DNA of 64,000 nucleotides, from the NCBI RefSeq assembly GCF_019049655.1, contig NZ_JAFMOX010000050.1, positions 1-64,000 on the forward strand, read 5' to 3'. A model generated the notes under the pieces. It was not told the DNA's origin and ran no database searches. It saw only the letters and a list, made by a program, of their open reading frames with translations. How positions within the stretch are numbered: the first letter of the stretch is position 1; each line of letters opens with the position of its first letter. Source of the DNA: Rahnella rivi. Its GTDB lineage: Bacteria > Pseudomonadota > Gammaproteobacteria > Enterobacterales > Enterobacteriaceae. Shown in pieces: positions 35,012 to 43,875 of the stretch. The position numbers and the translations under genes are program-made.

Positions 35012-37438
35012 ATGACGCGCCCCCGGCCTTTTATCACCCGCTTCCTGCTTTTTTTCTGCTGTTCATGTGCCGCCCACAGCGAGGAGTTCGATATGAATCT
35101 GATGGAGAAAATGGGCAATCTGCAGGGCATCGATGCGTCCGTGCTTGAAAAAGGCAGCCAGGTGATAGCCGGTGATTATCCGGTCGATCTGCTGATCAAT
35201 GCGCAAGACGCCGGTCAGATCACGCAGCCGTTTCGTTTAACCGACGGAACGGTTCAGCCGGTGTTTACGTTGACGTTGCTGCGCATGTGGGGCATTCGCG
35301 CAGACCGAACCCCGCCGGGCCTGCACCCTCTCAGCGCATTTGTCGATAACGCCAAAGCCAGTTATGACGCGGGCAGCGAAACGCTCACGCTGACTGTACC
35401 GCAGGCCAGATTCAGTGCGCCTTCCGACGATATTGCCCCCGAGCAGAACTGGACCAGCGGCCTCAATGCCGCCCGCATCAACTACAACATGAACATGCAA
35501 CGCAATACCGGCAGCCAAAGTCGTCATGACAGCAGCCTCAGTTCTACCCTGAACAACGGGCTGAATCTGGGCGACTGGCGGCTGCGCAATGACGGGTACT
35601 TCAGCGATAACAGCCGCGAACGCAGCCATTACCAAAGCAGCGCCAGTTACCTCACCCGTGATATCCGCTGGCTGAAAAGCACGTTTCGCGGCGGCGATTT
35701 TTTTACCGACGGCAGGATTTTTTCGTCGGTGTCGCTGCGCGGCATGACGCTGTATTCCAGTGAGGAGATGCGCCCGGACAATCAGCGTTTTTACATGCCC
35801 GCCATCAGCGGAACGGCACGCACAAATGCCACCGTGGTGATCCGTCAGAACGGATTTGTCATCGACCAGCGGCGGGTGACGCCCGGCCCGTTTCTGATCA
35901 CGGACATCCACAGCGCCAGCAGTTCCGGCGATCTGGACATCAGCGTCGTTGAAACCGACGGCAACGTGCAGCATTTCACGCAGGCGTTTAATACCATCGC
36001 CGCCCTGCTGCCGCCCGGCGTTTTCAACTATGAAATGTCGGGCGGCCGCTTACGCAACAGCGGCGCGCCTGACACCGCCCTGCAGCCCACCCTTTATCAG
36101 GCCAGCGCGTTTTACGGGCTGGATAACACTTTTACCCTGCTGGCCGGTCAGCAGATGGCGCAGCAAAACACCTTCCGCTACCAGAACAGCGCGGGCGGTG
36201 TGGTGGCGAATATGCCGGTGCTCGGCGGGTTGTCTTTGCTGCTTAAACGCAGTCAGTCCAGGGCGGCTTCCCGCCCTGGTGTGGAACAGGGTAAACAGCT
36301 GGAAACGCTGTTCGTGCGTTCGCTGAATCAGACCCGCAGCACCCTGAACCTGAGCTGGAAACACAGCTACAACCCGCACTATCAGGAAGCCGGAGACGCG
36401 GTCAATGCAGTGAAAAACAGCCCGGCGAATGCCCGCTATCGTGACCGGTACAACCTTCAGCTGGATCAGAGCTTCGACGCCCTGACCCTGATGCTGCGCT
36501 ATACCGAAGACCACACCTGGCGGGGCAACAAACAGCACAGCATCCGCTTTGGCCTGAGCCTGAATTACTGGCAATCCCAGTTTCAGGTGTTCTTCGCGCA
36601 TCAGCATGACCTGCAAGGCGTGGCCGATAACAGCATCACGTTCAGCCTCGATATTCCGCTGGGCCGCGATCAAAAACACCGCGCGGGATACAACTTCAAC
36701 AGCGATTCCCGCGGGGGGCATCAGCAAACGGCATCGGTAAACGGGGCATTTATGGATGATGACCAGCTCACTTACGACGTGAACATGTCCGGGCAGGACA
36801 GCCCGCAAACCAGCAATATGTCAGGCACCTACAGCGCCTCGGGCGGGCTTATCAGCGCCGGGTTGTCTCAGGGAAGTGGCTATCAGCAAACCAGTTTCGG
36901 CCTGCAGGGCGGCGTGATTATGCATCACCACGGCGTGACCCTGAGCCAGCCGCTGGGGGATACCGTGGTGCTGGTGCATACGCCGCAGACCCGCGGGCTG
37001 AAAATCGAGAACAGTCAGAACGTCTATACCGACAGGCAGGGTAACGCCGTCATCAGCTATGCGGTGCCTTACCATGTGAACGATGTCGAGCTGGATCCCA
37101 ACTCGCTCGACCGGCAAATCGATCTGCCGTCCACCATCAAACGCGTGGTGCCGACCAGCGGCGCAGTGGTGGAAGCGGAGTTTAATGCCATCCGCCACGA
37201 TCGCCGGTTCGCCCGTATTGTCGATAAACACCAGCACACTTTGCCGTTTGGCGTGACGGTGCAGGACGCCAGCCAAAAACCGGTGGGCACCGGCGGCGCC
37301 GCAGGCGTGCTGCTGGCGGATTTCACCGCGGTGCGCTGGCCGCTGACTGCCCTGCTCAACGGCCAGGTGCTGTGCCATATCCCGCAACCGGCGACAGCCT
37401 CCGACCCTTCAAACTTGTGGAAACTCTCATGCATGTAA
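35012..37438 (+). CDS. Fimbrial outer-membrane usher (operon 1)
   Basis: An 808-residue FimD/PapC-type usher. It has a signal peptide, an N-terminal chaperone-binding domain (ADRTPPGLHPLSAF region), a 24-strand barrel with the plug domain (MPAISGTARTNATVVIRQNG, then PGPFLITDIHS) and C-terminal domains ending at a cysteine (LWKLSCM). It threads subunits through the outer membrane. The stop overlaps the next gene by 10 bp. Confidence 0.93.
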   Translation: MTRPRPFITRFLLFFCCSCAAHSEEFDMNLMEKMGNLQGIDASVLEKGSQVIAGDYPVDLLINAQDAGQITQPFRLTDGTVQPVFTLTLLRMWGIRADRTPPGLHPLSAFVDNAKASYDAGSETLTLTVPQARFSAPSDDIAPEQNWTSGLNAARINYNMNMQRNTGSQSRHDSSLSSTLNNGLNLGDWRLRNDGYFSDNSRERSHYQSSASYLTRDIRWLKSTFRGGDFFTDGRIFSSVSLRGMTLYSSEEMRPDNQRFYMPAISGTARTNATVVIRQNGFVIDQRRVTPGPFLITDIHSASSSGDLDISVVETDGNVQHFTQAFNTIAALLPPGVFNYEMSGGRLRNSGAPDTALQPTLYQASAFYGLDNTFTLLAGQQMAQQNTFRYQNSAGGVVANMPVLGGLSLLLKRSQSRAASRPGVEQGKQLETLFVRSLNQTRSTLNLSWKHSYNPHYQEAGDAVNAVKNSPANARYRDRYNLQLDQSFDALTLMLRYTEDHTWRGNKQHSIRFGLSLNYWQSQFQVFFAHQHDLQGVADNSITFSLDIPLGRDQKHRAGYNFNSDSRGGHQQTASVNGAFMDDDQLTYDVNMSGQDSPQTSNMSGTYSASGGLISAGLSQGSGYQQTSFGLQGGVIMHHHGVTLSQPLGDTVVLVHTPQTRGLKIENSQNVYTDRQGNAVISYAVPYHVNDVELDPNSLDRQIDLPSTIKRVVPTSGAVVEAEFNAIRHDRRFARIVDKHQHTLPFGVTVQDASQKPVGTGGAAGVLLADFTAVRWPLTALLNGQVLCHIPQPATASDPSNLWKLSCM

Positions 37439-38304
37439 GCCTTCGCGCCCGGCCTTTGCGGCTGACGGCCCTTCTGCTGTTACTGTTTTTCGTCGCGGCC
37501 AGCGCATCGGCGACCAGTACCTTAATGCTCAAAGCCGGTACGCTGCCGGTCAGACAAATTCAGGCCAACGGTTCGCTGCTTGCCACCTTTCCCGCCGCCC
37601 CGCTCAGCCGCGTAAATCTGCCTGCGCAGGCCCTTCAGGTTGCGATGAGCTATCCGGTGTGGAATGAAAACCGGGGCATTTATCACACCGGCATCCCGGG
37701 CATCGGCTTCAGCTTCTGTACGCAGGAAGGCAGCGGTTGTCTGCATAACGGCAGCGCTTACCGCCTGGATCCCGCGGGCGAGGGGATCAAAAACTTCGCC
37801 ATCCGGCTGTATAAAACCGGTGATGTGCAGGCGGGAGATTACGACCTGCCCGCGCTGTTTACGCTGAGCCTGAACGGAGCCCCGCTGCTGGCACCGGGTC
37901 TGAGTGCGCTGCGCCTGAACGTCAGCCAGTGCAGCGTGACCCGTGAAAACCTTCGGGTCACGTTTCCGGACGCGGTCATCAGCGCTGCGCCGGTGCTGTC
38001 CAGGGTGAGTTTTCACCTGCCGGTGAGCTGTAAAAATGCAGCCGATTACGACAATCTCGCCATCCATTTCAGTTTTAACGGCACACGTCCGGATGCGCAG
38101 CACATCGCCACCAGTTTGCCGGGGATCAGTTTGCGGGTGAAAAATGAGGAAGGGAGATACGTCGATTTCAGCGCGCCCGCCACCGGGCAGAACGCCCGGT
38201 TTCATGATACGGACTATGTCGCCGAACTGACACGCAACCCCGGCGAGCAGCCCGCCGCCGGAACGTTTGTGGTGAGCATTACCGCAGAAGTCGAATTGCG
38301 TTGA
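37429..38304 (+). CDS. Fimbrial tip or minor subunit (operon 1)
   Basis: A 291-residue exported protein. It has a signal peptide (about residues 1-28, ending ASA), an N-terminal receptor-type domain with two cysteines (SFCTQEGSGCLHN) and a C-terminal pilin-like domain with a cysteine pair (SQCSVT, VSCKNA) ending in alternating hydrophobic residues (TFVVSITAEVELR). This two-domain layout fits a tip adhesin. The receptor is unknown. It starts inside the usher gene at ATG 37429. Confidence 0.82.
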   Translation: MHVSLRARPLRLTALLLLLFFVAASASATSTLMLKAGTLPVRQIQANGSLLATFPAAPLSRVNLPAQALQVAMSYPVWNENRGIYHTGIPGIGFSFCTQEGSGCLHNGSAYRLDPAGEGIKNFAIRLYKTGDVQAGDYDLPALFTLSLNGAPLLAPGLSALRLNVSQCSVTRENLRVTFPDAVISAAPVLSRVSFHLPVSCKNAADYDNLAIHFSFNGTRPDAQHIATSLPGISLRVKNEEGRYVDFSAPATGQNARFHDTDYVAELTRNPGEQPAAGTFVVSITAEVELR

Positions 38305-38321
38305 AAAACCTGTGGCGGGGG

Positions 38322-39740
38322 TCAGCCCGCCTGAGCGCAGGCCAGTTCACCCAGCCGCGCCAGCCCCTGCACATGGCTGTCATCAAGTTCCACACACACC
38401 GCGAGACGCAGGCAATGGCTGTAGGCCTTACTGCCGGAACAGAGCAAACCGGGCATACAGAGTATTTTTTCATCCAGCGCGGCGTGGAACAGCAGCAACG
38501 TATCGAGGTTTTCCGGCAGCTCAAGCCAGAGGATAAAGCCACATTCCGGGCGGCTGACGCGGGTGCCCTGCGGAAAATGACGGGCGATGATGCCGCGCAC
38601 GGTGTCAATCTGGCGGGTGTACAGCCGTTTCAGGTGGCGCAGGTGAAGTTCATAGCTGCCGTTTTCCAGAAACATGCCCAGGGTTTCAGACAGCAGGGCG
38701 GGTTCCGCTACGGTCGAGGTGAATTTGAGCTGACGGACGACATCGCGGAAGCGCCCGGCCTCCAGCCAGCCGATCCTGAAATCCGGCGCGACGGTCTTGG
38801 TGTAACTGGCACAAACCAGCACCCAGCCCTCTTCATCGAAAGCTTTGAGGTTGGGCACGGCGCGTTCGCCGTATTGCAGTTCGGCATACATGGCGTCTTC
38901 GATGACCGGGATGTGATGGGTGTTGGCCATTTTCGCCAGACGCTGCCGGTGTTCCTCGGGCATGGTGAAACCCAGCGGGTTCTGCCCGCTGGGCACGGTG
39001 ATCACCGCAGCGACTTCGCCGTCGTCAATGCGCTTTTGCAGGGTATCAAGGCACATGCCGGTGTGAGGATGGGTGGGGATTTCAATGACGCGTCGCCCGA
39101 GATCTTCGAGCATCGGGTAGAGGTTATAAAACGTCGGGGTTTCCAGCGCGACGCCGTCTCCGGGGCGGGTCGAGGCCCGCACAGCAAGGCTGAGTGCTTC
39201 CATGGTGCCGTGAGTGATCAGAATATCCTCGGCGGACAGCACCATCCCCAGATGCACGCCACGGCGGGCAATTTGCGATCTCAGGCGAAGGGAGCCCGGA
39301 GGAAGTGCGTAAGACGTCAGGCTGTGATTGTTGGCGCGCAGCAGCTGCGAGGTGAGCTTGCGCAGCCGCGTGGCCGGGTAAAAGGCTTCACCGACCGGGC
39401 AGGCCAGCGCCAGATCGAGGAAATCCTCTTTGGCATGGTTATCGAGGATCACCGAAAGCAGCCGTTTGATTCCGCTCAGTGACAGCTTTTCAGGTGCGTG
39501 GGTCAGCGCCGCTGGCGCTGAAAGCACGGGGATGTTGTTACTCACAAAATAGCCCGCCTGCGGGCGCGCGACGATAAGCCCGCGATCTTCCAGCAACCGG
39601 TACGCGGTTTTCACGGTATTAACGCTGACGTTGTGGCTGTTGGCGTATTCCCGGATGGAACGGATACGGGAACCGGGCGGTAACTGACCGTTGGTGATCG
39701 CCGTGGCGACCTCTTTGGCTAAAATTTCATAGGTAAACAT
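38322..39740 (-). CDS. MocR-family (GntR/aminotransferase) transcriptional regulator
   Basis: A 472-residue fusion of a GntR winged helix (GSRIRSIREYANSHNVSVNT) with a fold-type I aminotransferase domain that binds pyridoxal phosphate. The likely PLP lysine is in CASYTKTVAPDFRIGW, preceded by the Asp/Tyr motif VIEDAMYAELQY. MocR proteins sense PLP adducts and usually control a divergent neighbour, here the DJ-1/PfpI protein 201 bp away. The ATG at 39740 follows GGAGATTAAG. The 3' end is 18 bp from the end of the fimbrial operon on the other strand. Confidence 0.9.
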   Translation of the reverse strand: MFTYEILAKEVATAITNGQLPPGSRIRSIREYANSHNVSVNTVKTAYRLLEDRGLIVARPQAGYFVSNNIPVLSAPAALTHAPEKLSLSGIKRLLSVILDNHAKEDFLDLALACPVGEAFYPATRLRKLTSQLLRANNHSLTSYALPPGSLRLRSQIARRGVHLGMVLSAEDILITHGTMEALSLAVRASTRPGDGVALETPTFYNLYPMLEDLGRRVIEIPTHPHTGMCLDTLQKRIDDGEVAAVITVPSGQNPLGFTMPEEHRQRLAKMANTHHIPVIEDAMYAELQYGERAVPNLKAFDEEGWVLVCASYTKTVAPDFRIGWLEAGRFRDVVRQLKFTSTVAEPALLSETLGMFLENGSYELHLRHLKRLYTRQIDTVRGIIARHFPQGTRVSRPECGFILWLELPENLDTLLLFHAALDEKILCMPGLLCSGSKAYSHCLRLAVCVELDDSHVQGLARLGELACAQAG

Positions 39741-39869
39741 GCTTAATCTCCACAACGTAATGGTCACAGTTTACCGCGTTTTTACAGGCTTTAATACCGG
39801 ACCTCCTCACGGAATGGCCCGGCTGAACGCGGTTATTGTGTCCTTTGATTCAGACTTATACTGTATCTG

Positions 39870-39892
39870 TACCCCTTATTCTGAAGGGTGTA
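39870..39892. promoter_or_regulatory. Imperfect inverted repeat between MocR and DJ-1 genes
   Basis: TACCCCTT-N6-AAGGGTGTA, just after CTGTATCTG, is the best symmetric element in the divergent region and a candidate MocR site. The match is imperfect. Confidence 0.3.
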
Positions 39893-39941
39893 GCATCTTT
39901 CTTTATACAGCTGACTTTTATTTATGGTCCGGGAGACTGTG

Positions 39942-40634
39942 ATGGAACTGAAAAATCATTCGCCACTTCAGGTTGGGATCCTCGTTTGTCCGGGGGTTGC
40001 CATCATGGATCTGCTCGGCGCTCATGCCGTATTCGGTATGACGCCGGAGGTTGAGTTGCATATCCTCTGGAAGAATAAAGATCTGATCGAGGCCTCGCCC
40101 CGCCTGCCTCTGGCCGCCACCACCACGTTTGACGAGTGTCCGCCGCTGGATGTGCTGGTCATGGGCGCGGTGCCCGCAGACATGAACCGCAACCCTGACA
40201 TTCTGGCGTTCATTGCCCGTCAGTCGCAACACGACCCGTACCTGATGGCAATCTGCGGCGGCGCGCTGCTGTTAGGCGCCGTGGGCCTGCTCAAAGGGCG
40301 CAAAGCCACCACCAATTTTCATCTGCTGGAAAGCCTGCCGCTGTTTGGGGCTGAAGCGGTGCCGGGCGGCGCGGTGGTTCAGGATGGCAAATTGCTGACT
40401 GCGGGCCCGGCCACCGGCGGGTTTGAAGCTGCGCTCAGGGTACTGGCAGCGTTGCGTGGCGAACATCAGGCAAAACTGGTTGAGCTGACGATTGAATATC
40501 ATCCTCAGCCGGTATTTGGCGTTGGCACGCCGGAACGTGCAGGCGAGGAATTAACCCGTCAGTCGAAAGCCTTATATAAAGATCATTTCGGTGCCTGCCG
40601 TGATGCCGCGTTGTCGTATTACCGCGCGCGTTAA
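39942..40634 (+). CDS. DJ-1/PfpI-family protein, isonitrile hydratase-like
   Basis: A 230-residue protein of the DJ-1/PfpI superfamily with the nucleophile-elbow Cys in AICGGALLLGAVGLLKGRKATT. Length and the motif around the elbow resemble isonitrile hydratase (InhA), where the Cys acts on isonitriles to give N-formamides. The Cys and the following GRKATTNF are kept, but the substrate here is inferred. It is divergent from the MocR regulator and followed by a terminator, so it is probably a single-gene target. The ATG at 39942 has GGGAGA upstream and is preferred to 39924. Confidence 0.82.
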   Translation: MELKNHSPLQVGILVCPGVAIMDLLGAHAVFGMTPEVELHILWKNKDLIEASPRLPLAATTTFDECPPLDVLVMGAVPADMNRNPDILAFIARQSQHDPYLMAICGGALLLGAVGLLKGRKATTNFHLLESLPLFGAEAVPGGAVVQDGKLLTAGPATGGFEAALRVLAALRGEHQAKLVELTIEYHPQPVFGVGTPERAGEELTRQSKALYKDHFGACRDAALSYYRAR

Positions 40635-40668
40635 ACGCCTGATGGCACACATACGCTGTTCTTTTCAT

Positions 40669-40698
40669 TCCGGCACACAGATGCCGGATAGTGTTTTT
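40669..40698 (+). terminator. Intrinsic terminator of the DJ-1-like gene
   Basis: Stem TCCGGCA/TGCCGGA with a 6-base loop, followed after a short gap by six T. Confidence 0.7.
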
Positions 40699-40737
40699 TA
40701 TTAATCCATACTTTTTTAAACCCCAGGAAATAAATCA

Positions 40738-41040
40738 ATGAAGATGTTAATGATTATCGTCACCCTGTTTGCACTGACCGGTTGCGTGGAATATAAATGG
40801 GTCAAAGCCGACAGCACAGACCAGCAGGAATTGCTGGCCGAAACAGAGTGTCAGGCTAACGCATTACGGGATCTGCCACCGGATAATATCGTGACCGATA
40901 AATACACCTCCAAAGATAAGAAAACCAAAAAAAGCGACACCAGCTATACCATCGAAGATATCAATCAGGATAAACGCGAAATTCTGGTGAAAAGCTGCAT
41001 GCTGAATAAAGGCTGGAACCAGATTGAAATTCAGCACTGA
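40738..41040 (+). CDS. Small lipoprotein of unknown function
   Basis: A 100-residue protein with a signal peptide and lipobox (FALTGCVEY, Cys at residue 16). The mature part is charged and Lys/Asp-rich (YTSKDKKTKKSDTSYT) with two cysteines (ETECQAN, KSCMLNKGW) that could form a disulfide. No Asp at +2, so sorting to the outer membrane is likely. Family not recognised. CCAGGAAAT precedes the ATG. Confidence 0.78.
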   Translation: MKMLMIIVTLFALTGCVEYKWVKADSTDQQELLAETECQANALRDLPPDNIVTDKYTSKDKKTKKSDTSYTIEDINQDKREILVKSCMLNKGWNQIEIQH

Positions 41041-41086
41041 TATTCTTCCGGCAGGTTATTCCGTTACATCATCATGAGATAAGATT

Positions 41087-41965
41087 ATGCAGCAGATTAA
41101 TTTCAAACAGGTTGATGTCTTTACCTCCGCGCCTTATAAGGGCAACCCGGTGGCCGTTATTATGGATGCCCGCGGGCTGAGCGACAGCCAGATGCAATCC
41201 ATTGCCAGCTGGACAAATCTTTCTGAGACGACGTTTGTTCTTCCCGCTGAGGATCACAGGGCCGATTATCGGGTACGCATATTTACTCCCGTCAGCGAAT
41301 TGCCTTTTGCCGGGCATCCGACGCTCGGCACGGCGTATGCCTTGCTGGAATCCGGCTGCATTACGCCACGCGACGGGGTTCTCATTCAGGAGTGCGCCGC
41401 CGGGCTGATTGAACTGAAGGTTACCGCACCAGACGCCGCGGCGATGTCCATTTCATTCCGGTTACCTGAGCCGGTGATCACGCCCCTGACTCCGGGGCAA
41501 ACGCAGGAACTGGAAGAGATCCTCGGCTGCCCCATTGACCGCAGCCTCGCACCGGCACGGGTGGATGTCGGCGCGCGCTGGGTGGTGGCAAAAACCACCG
41601 ATGCCGCGCAGGTGCTGGCCACCACGCCGGACTTTGCCCGGCTGGCGCAGCATGACGCGGCCATGAACATTACCGGCATCTGCCTCTACGGTTTACACGC
41701 GGGCGCATCAGATATGCACATTGAAGCCCGGTCATTCGCTCCCTCCTGCGGAGTCAATGAGGATCCGGTGTGCGGCAGCGGTAATGGCAGCATCGCGGCG
41801 TTTATGCGCCATCATCAGGTCGCATTGCCGGATGACGGCATCGTCAGATCCTCACAAGGTCAGAAAACAGGGCGCGACGGAAAACTGGTCCTGCGCATCA
41901 CCAGGGACCATATCTATGTCGGGGGCCATGCAGTGACGTGCATCAGCGGGAAAATCTGCGCATAA
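41087..41965 (+). CDS. PhzF-family isomerase-like protein
   Basis: A 292-residue PhzF-family protein: the start QVDVFTSAPYKGNPVAVIMD, the conserved NLSETTFVLP with the catalytic-type Glu, FAGHPTLGTAYAL, and the second-domain motif EDPVCGSGNGSIAAF are all present. PhzF folds like diaminopimelate epimerase, and the Glu isomerises a phenazine precursor. No phenazine genes are near, so the substrate is unknown, as for E. coli YddE. It is a single gene ending at a bidirectional terminator. Confidence 0.9.
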   Translation: MQQINFKQVDVFTSAPYKGNPVAVIMDARGLSDSQMQSIASWTNLSETTFVLPAEDHRADYRVRIFTPVSELPFAGHPTLGTAYALLESGCITPRDGVLIQECAAGLIELKVTAPDAAAMSISFRLPEPVITPLTPGQTQELEEILGCPIDRSLAPARVDVGARWVVAKTTDAAQVLATTPDFARLAQHDAAMNITGICLYGLHAGASDMHIEARSFAPSCGVNEDPVCGSGNGSIAAFMRHHQVALPDDGIVRSSQGQKTGRDGKLVLRITRDHIYVGGHAVTCISGKICA

Positions 41966-42054
41966 CGGGTCGCTGCCCGGCGCAGGTAACAACAAGGAAA
42001 GACGTTTTGCCCTCCTTCCGCCGCGCTGACACCTGACCCCGCCGTGCCGGTCTG

Positions 42055-42108
42055 TAAAAAACCCTTTATTGTTCGCCGCTGAATGGCTGAACAATAAAGG
42101 GTTTTTTT
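42055..42108. terminator. Bidirectional intrinsic terminator between convergent genes
   Basis: A long perfect stem (AAACCCTTTATTGTTC with GAACAATAAAGGGTTT, extended by A/T runs) has a 14-base loop and is flanked by A and T tracts on both sides. It serves the PhzF-like gene and the regulator on the other strand. Confidence 0.92.
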
Positions 42109-42129
42109 ATGGCTTGCGATGGCAGCCCT

Positions 42130-42735
42130 TCAAAGAAGATGCCCTTTATCGAGCGACAGGACGCCATCATCCTGAAGTTTTTTCAGCACGCGGCTGATCG
42201 AACTTTTGGATAAATGCGTGGTTTGCCCGATCAGTGAAAGGGCAGAAAATCTCTTTTTAATATGATCGGGCAAATTTTGCAGACGAGTAATCGCATTGCA
42301 CACCTCTTTGGTGGCATCGCCATTATTATCTGAAATAAAATAGATCATATTGGTGAACCGCTGGGATAAAATATAGAGCACATCCCCCATCATCTGATGA
42401 GAGAAAATAATTCGCATACAGTTTTTTAACGTGATGTAACTTATCTTGCCATAATCGATCCGCTCGAGATAAATCGGATAATCTTCACGTAAGGCGGGTA
42501 AGAATCCGATCACCGAAGGCGAGGTAATAAGTTCAATGACTTTGTCGTCTTGTCGTCGCTTGACAAAATAATCACCCTCTTCAATAACAAAAACCAGCTG
42601 TTCTCCTTCTTTATTAAAATTGTACCGTCGCTTACCTTTATAAACTTCATCAGGAGTGGCTGTTTGACAAAAAGGCATTATTTCTTTGATGACCCGGGCG
42701 TAACACCGGTTGATATCAATACTTTGGTATTTCAT
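42130..42735 (-). CDS. YaiV/IprA-like winged-helix regulator next to fimbrial operon 2
   Basis: A 201-residue protein with a cyclic-nucleotide-like beta domain (LVFVIEEGDYFVKRR and SVIGFLPALREDYPIY) and a C-terminal winged helix (LIGQTTHLSKSSISRVLKKL, then QDDGVLSLDKG). The layout recalls enterobacterial YaiV/IprA regulators, which are CRP-like in shape without a known ligand. It lies 91 bp downstream of the operon 2 adhesin gene on the same strand, so it may be part of that operon and feed back on it. I prefer ATG 42735; a TTG at 42753 is possible. Confidence 0.7.
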   Translation of the reverse strand: MKYQSIDINRCYARVIKEIMPFCQTATPDEVYKGKRRYNFNKEGEQLVFVIEEGDYFVKRRQDDKVIELITSPSVIGFLPALREDYPIYLERIDYGKISYITLKNCMRIIFSHQMMGDVLYILSQRFTNMIYFISDNNGDATKEVCNAITRLQNLPDHIKKRFSALSLIGQTTHLSKSSISRVLKKLQDDGVLSLDKGHLL

Positions 42736-42826
42736 GGCGTGTCTTGTATTCAATAATCGGGGTTAATGGCTATTAACCCCGTGGATTGACTCTATTTCTT
42801 TTTGACAATAATGGAATTAAGCAATG

Positions 42827-43864
42827 TCATTCGTAATTAAAATAAAGCATGGCGGTGGCGATGACCGTGCCTGCCGAAGCAGTCTGGGTATCAAATATTT
42901 TGTAAAAGGCGTTAATGTCTATCACGACATTACTGCTGTCTCCCCCTCTGACAATGTTTAAAATGGACGTCGCGGTGTTTTGTGTGGTGGCAGCCGATAA
43001 TGAAATATCACTGCCCGCACTGTTTTTCAGCGCGATGCCAATCCCACTGGAGGTCGATGAACCGTTTCTCATCACCAGATTGTTGCTGTCCACGATATCT
43101 GCGCTGTACAACCAGGCGGAAATTCCCCGGGTGGACACATTGACCAGCGTGTTGGAACAGGTCACCGGCAGCTGAACCGGCGTTGAACCGGTATCCATTC
43201 CCAGTTTTAAGTCGCTTAATGAGACTTTAGGTAAATGGACATTTTGATCTGGCATGTCACAGGTGGTTTCCGGCGGGTTAAAGGTCACCGTCAACTCGTT
43301 GTAGGCCAGATATTTTGACGTCCAGGCTTTCGATGCCACAATCGCGGCGACCTGATCGACCGTCGGGATCTGGACGAAAATTCCCCAGTTGGTGTTCTCC
43401 AGTACTAACGGGGTCAGGGTCGCGACCCCCGTGGTGGTGCTCTGACTGAAGTTAGCGTTCACTGCGCCGGGCACTCCGGACAGTAAGGTGGCCGTCAGCG
43501 TATAGCTGACGGCTGTTGAGGTTTGATTGCCTGGGCCGTATTCCTGTCTGCTGATGAAATCGGACACCACAAATTTTACCCAACGCGAAATTCCGGCGGG
43601 GCTGATGTATTCCACCCAGTAACCATTTGCCATCGGGCTGATGTAGTTAACGCTGGAACTCCCAACAACGAGGGTCGAACAGTTCAGACTTATATTGGCA
43701 AAGGTACTGCGCGATTCCGTCGCCGTGTCTGTGGTGGTAAATAACGACGAAAGATCCAAACTTTCTGAAAATAATGTCGGAGTGCTACCGCCATTTACCC
43801 TCACGCAATCCGCCCACGCGGCAGGTGCCATTAACGACAAAAGAATAATGATTATTTTTTTCAT
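42827..43864 (-). CDS. Fimbrial tip adhesin (operon 2)
   Basis: A 345-residue exported two-domain fimbrial protein. It has a signal peptide ending AWA (about residue 18), an N-terminal domain with cysteines (WADCVRVNGG, LNCSTL) and a C-terminal pilin domain (TTCDMPDQNVHLPKV, PVTCSNT) ending ATAMLYFNYE with the penultimate Tyr pattern. This matches FimH-like adhesins. The ligand is unknown. It is the fourth gene of the operon, 11 bp after the usher. Confidence 0.88.
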   Translation of the reverse strand: MKKIIIILLSLMAPAAWADCVRVNGGSTPTLFSESLDLSSLFTTTDTATESRSTFANISLNCSTLVVGSSSVNYISPMANGYWVEYISPAGISRWVKFVVSDFISRQEYGPGNQTSTAVSYTLTATLLSGVPGAVNANFSQSTTTGVATLTPLVLENTNWGIFVQIPTVDQVAAIVASKAWTSKYLAYNELTVTFNPPETTCDMPDQNVHLPKVSLSDLKLGMDTGSTPVQLPVTCSNTLVNVSTRGISAWLYSADIVDSNNLVMRNGSSTSSGIGIALKNSAGSDISLSAATTQNTATSILNIVRGGDSSNVVIDINAFYKIFDTQTASAGTVIATAMLYFNYE

Positions 43865-43875
43865 GTTAATCCTGT

